A stretch of 33,395 nt of DNA from Planctomyces sp. SH-PL62 (GTDB lineage: Bacteria; Planctomycetota; Planctomycetia; Planctomycetales; Planctomycetaceae), in contig CAMDEA010000093.1 in assembly GCA_945893045.1 (NCBI GenBank), forward strand, positions 1 to 33,395. The letters are read 5' to 3'. Position 1 is the stretch's first letter. The number at the start of each line of letters is the position of its first letter. Shown in pieces: positions 31,942 to 33,395 of the stretch. The notes under the pieces were generated by a model. It was not told the DNA's origin. It worked only from the letters and a program-made list of their open reading frames with translations, and ran no database searches. The translations under genes and the position numbers were made by a program.

Positions 31942-33395
31942 ATGAACATGAAGCGTGCGAGATTCTGGCGCAATCTGCTGGTGTTCTCGGCTTTGTCTGG
32001 TGCAAGCTCACTGCCTAAGGCTCAGGCCCAAGAAGGCGTGTCGCGACTTGGCCCAGGCGCGTCGAGCCTAACTTCCGAGGCACCCGGAGCAGCCGGCATT
32101 CCGGCTGCGGAGGGCTTCGCCCCGCTGACACCCTCTCCGTACATGCCGCTCGACCCCGGCTACAACTTTCAACGGCCGATGCCGTCGGCCTTGCCGCCGG
32201 CTTATGACACGTTGAAAAACTCGCGACGAGATGCTGGCCCACGATTCGATATTGGGCAATTCCTCGGCAACCGCCTGGGCGTGGACAATAACGACACCAA
32301 CTTCAACTTCCTGCTCCCCTTCCTGCTGGGGTCCGGCGAGGACGTGTTGTTCATCGACGGTCGCGGCCTGGCGACGGATCAAGGACGCGGGGGTGCCAGT
32401 GCTGGCATCGGATACCGTTCGTTTGATCCGAACCTCAATCGCATTTATGGGATCTCCGGCTGGGTGGATTACGACCGAGGTCACTCCAGCACCTATCAGC
32501 AAGCCGGCGTCAGCTTCGAGTCGCTGGGGACGTGGATGGACTTCCGCGTCAACGGCTACATCCCGTTCGGAACGGAATCCAATCTGGTCAGCAGCTCGCT
32601 GGTCGGCGATCCGTTTTTCAGCGGGTCGAACCTGTTGATCAATCAGCGGACCCTCAACGAGTCCGCGTACCGCGGAGTGGACGCCGAAATCGGCGGGCCG
32701 TTGCCGTTGCTGGGACGTTATGGCGTGTCGGGCTATGTCGGCGGTTACTGGTTGGATTCCAAAACCGACGAAAAAGCGGTCGGTCCGCGAGTGCGTTTTG
32801 AGGCGAACGTCACCGACAACTTCCGCGTGAACGTGACCGCTTCGGACGACAAAGTCTTCGGAACAAACGCTTGGGTGAACCTCAACTTCACGCTGCCGGA
32901 CGGACGGCCGCGCCGCTGGTTCCGGCCCACGGAGGTCGAGGATCGGATGCTGAGCACAGTCAACCGCAGCTATCGCGTGCAGACAAACACGCGCGTCGAT
33001 TTGACTCCGACGCCGGTTCTCGTGGTGCCTCCAGGCACACCCAATATGGCTCAAGGGTCGGCCGGAACTCCGGTGACGGTCATCTTCGTCGATCCCGATC
33101 GCCTGACGAACGGCGACGGCACGTTCGAGCGGCCGTTCAACACGTTGCAAGGCTTCGCGAACACACCCAACACGACGCTGGTCATTGTCGACGGCAGTGC
33201 GGCCGCACGAACGGTCAACGGCAGCATCACGCTGTTCGGCGATCAGAAGCTGCTGAGCACGTCGATCCTGGCGGCCGGCGGAGTGCAGCTCAACACGAAT
33301 CTCGGATTGATCACGTTGCCCACGCTGACCGGGTTCGGCGATGCGACACCCGTCTCGCCGATCTTCACTAATCCGGCCGGCGGCACGCTGGTCAC
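31942..33395 (+). CDS. Large surface adhesin, inverse-autotransporter-like barrel (partial, runs off the window)
   Basis: 484 codons are open from ATG 31942 to the window end, so the C-terminus is missing. A signal peptide (about residues 1-30, ending KAQAQ) is followed by a Pro-rich region. A domain at about 100-330 resembles the intimin/invasin-type beta-barrel: FNFLLPFLLGSGEDVLFIDGRG, then SAGIGYRSFDPNLNRIYGISG, WVDYDRG and WMDFRVNGYIPFG, all amphipathic strands. After a linker, DPDRLTNGDGTFERPFNTLQG starts what looks like a parallel beta-helix passenger. The barrel would sit in the outer membrane and export the C-terminal part. ATG 31948 is an alternative start. The barrel assignment is from pattern; length is unknown. 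Confidence 0.78.
   Translation, partial: MNMKRARFWRNLLVFSALSGASSLPKAQAQEGVSRLGPGASSLTSEAPGAAGIPAAEGFAPLTPSPYMPLDPGYNFQRPMPSALPPAYDTLKNSRRDAGPRFDIGQFLGNRLGVDNNDTNFNFLLPFLLGSGEDVLFIDGRGLATDQGRGGASAGIGYRSFDPNLNRIYGISGWVDYDRGHSSTYQQAGVSFESLGTWMDFRVNGYIPFGTESNLVSSSLVGDPFFSGSNLLINQRTLNESAYRGVDAEIGGPLPLLGRYGVSGYVGGYWLDSKTDEKAVGPRVRFEANVTDNFRVNVTASDDKVFGTNAWVNLNFTLPDGRPRRWFRPTEVEDRMLSTVNRSYRVQTNTRVDLTPTPVLVVPPGTPNMAQGSAGTPVTVIFVDPDRLTNGDGTFERPFNTLQGFANTPNTTLVIVDGSAAARTVNGSITLFGDQKLLSTSILAAGGVQLNTNLGLITLPTLTGFGDATPVSPIFTNPAGGTLV

Overview
The window looks like a chromosomal segment of a planctomycete (Planctomycetota, probably a Pirellula/Planctomyces-like heterotroph). The evidence is the combination of gene families: a PSCyt1/DUF1549/DUF1553 protein next to a Tat-exported DUF1501 protein, a DUF1559 protein with a prepilin-like N-terminus, CRTAC1-type FG-GAP proteins, secreted sulfatase and glycoside hydrolase, a CotH protein with EF-hands, a transmembrane Ser/Thr kinase with a large extracytoplasmic domain, and an ECF sigma factor next to a VWA protein. 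Base composition is GC-rich and long antisense open frames are common. No tRNA, rRNA, insertion sequence, CRISPR or phage gene was seen.

Layout. 79-10621 (+) carries exported catabolic or surface genes: a GH5 hydrolase with a duplicated N-terminal module, a type I sulfatase, then CotH/EF-hand, PSCyt1-DUF1549-DUF1553 and DUF1501 genes. 10935-12422 (+) has a small lipoprotein followed by a DUF1559 protein. 12544-15377 (-) is a translationally coupled pair, TPR then CRTAC1-type. 15648-16853 (+) is a nucleoside-transporter-like MFS protein. 16886-20572 (-) holds a kinase/beta-helix receptor and a TerC membrane protein. 20885-24267 (+) is an ECF sigma factor and a membrane VWA protein with an anti-sigma-like N-terminus. 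24314-24985 (-) is a beta-carbonic anhydrase and 25248-25784 (+) is MoaB. 25833-27912 (-) is a TadG-like protein and a Tat-exported protein of unknown function, preceded by what reads as a GEMM-I cyclic-di-GMP riboswitch. 28236-30611 (-) is a two-domain alpha/beta hydrolase. 31041-31325 (-) is a small lipoprotein with a textbook intrinsic terminator. From 31942 (+) the window ends inside a large outer-membrane adhesin with an inverse-autotransporter-like barrel.

Two layers are not explained by the genes. First, at least ten long inverted repeats lie between genes, mostly at 3' ends. One family (19401-19520 and 24262-24319) supplies the TAG stop codon of three different genes, and its stem varies by compensatory changes. 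Second, the VWA gene contains two in-frame repeat insertions, one palindromic and one AT-rich minisatellite, reminiscent of Rickettsia palindromic elements. The candidate riboswitch ties surface or pilus-type export to c-di-GMP, which fits an organism that switches between attached and swimming life.
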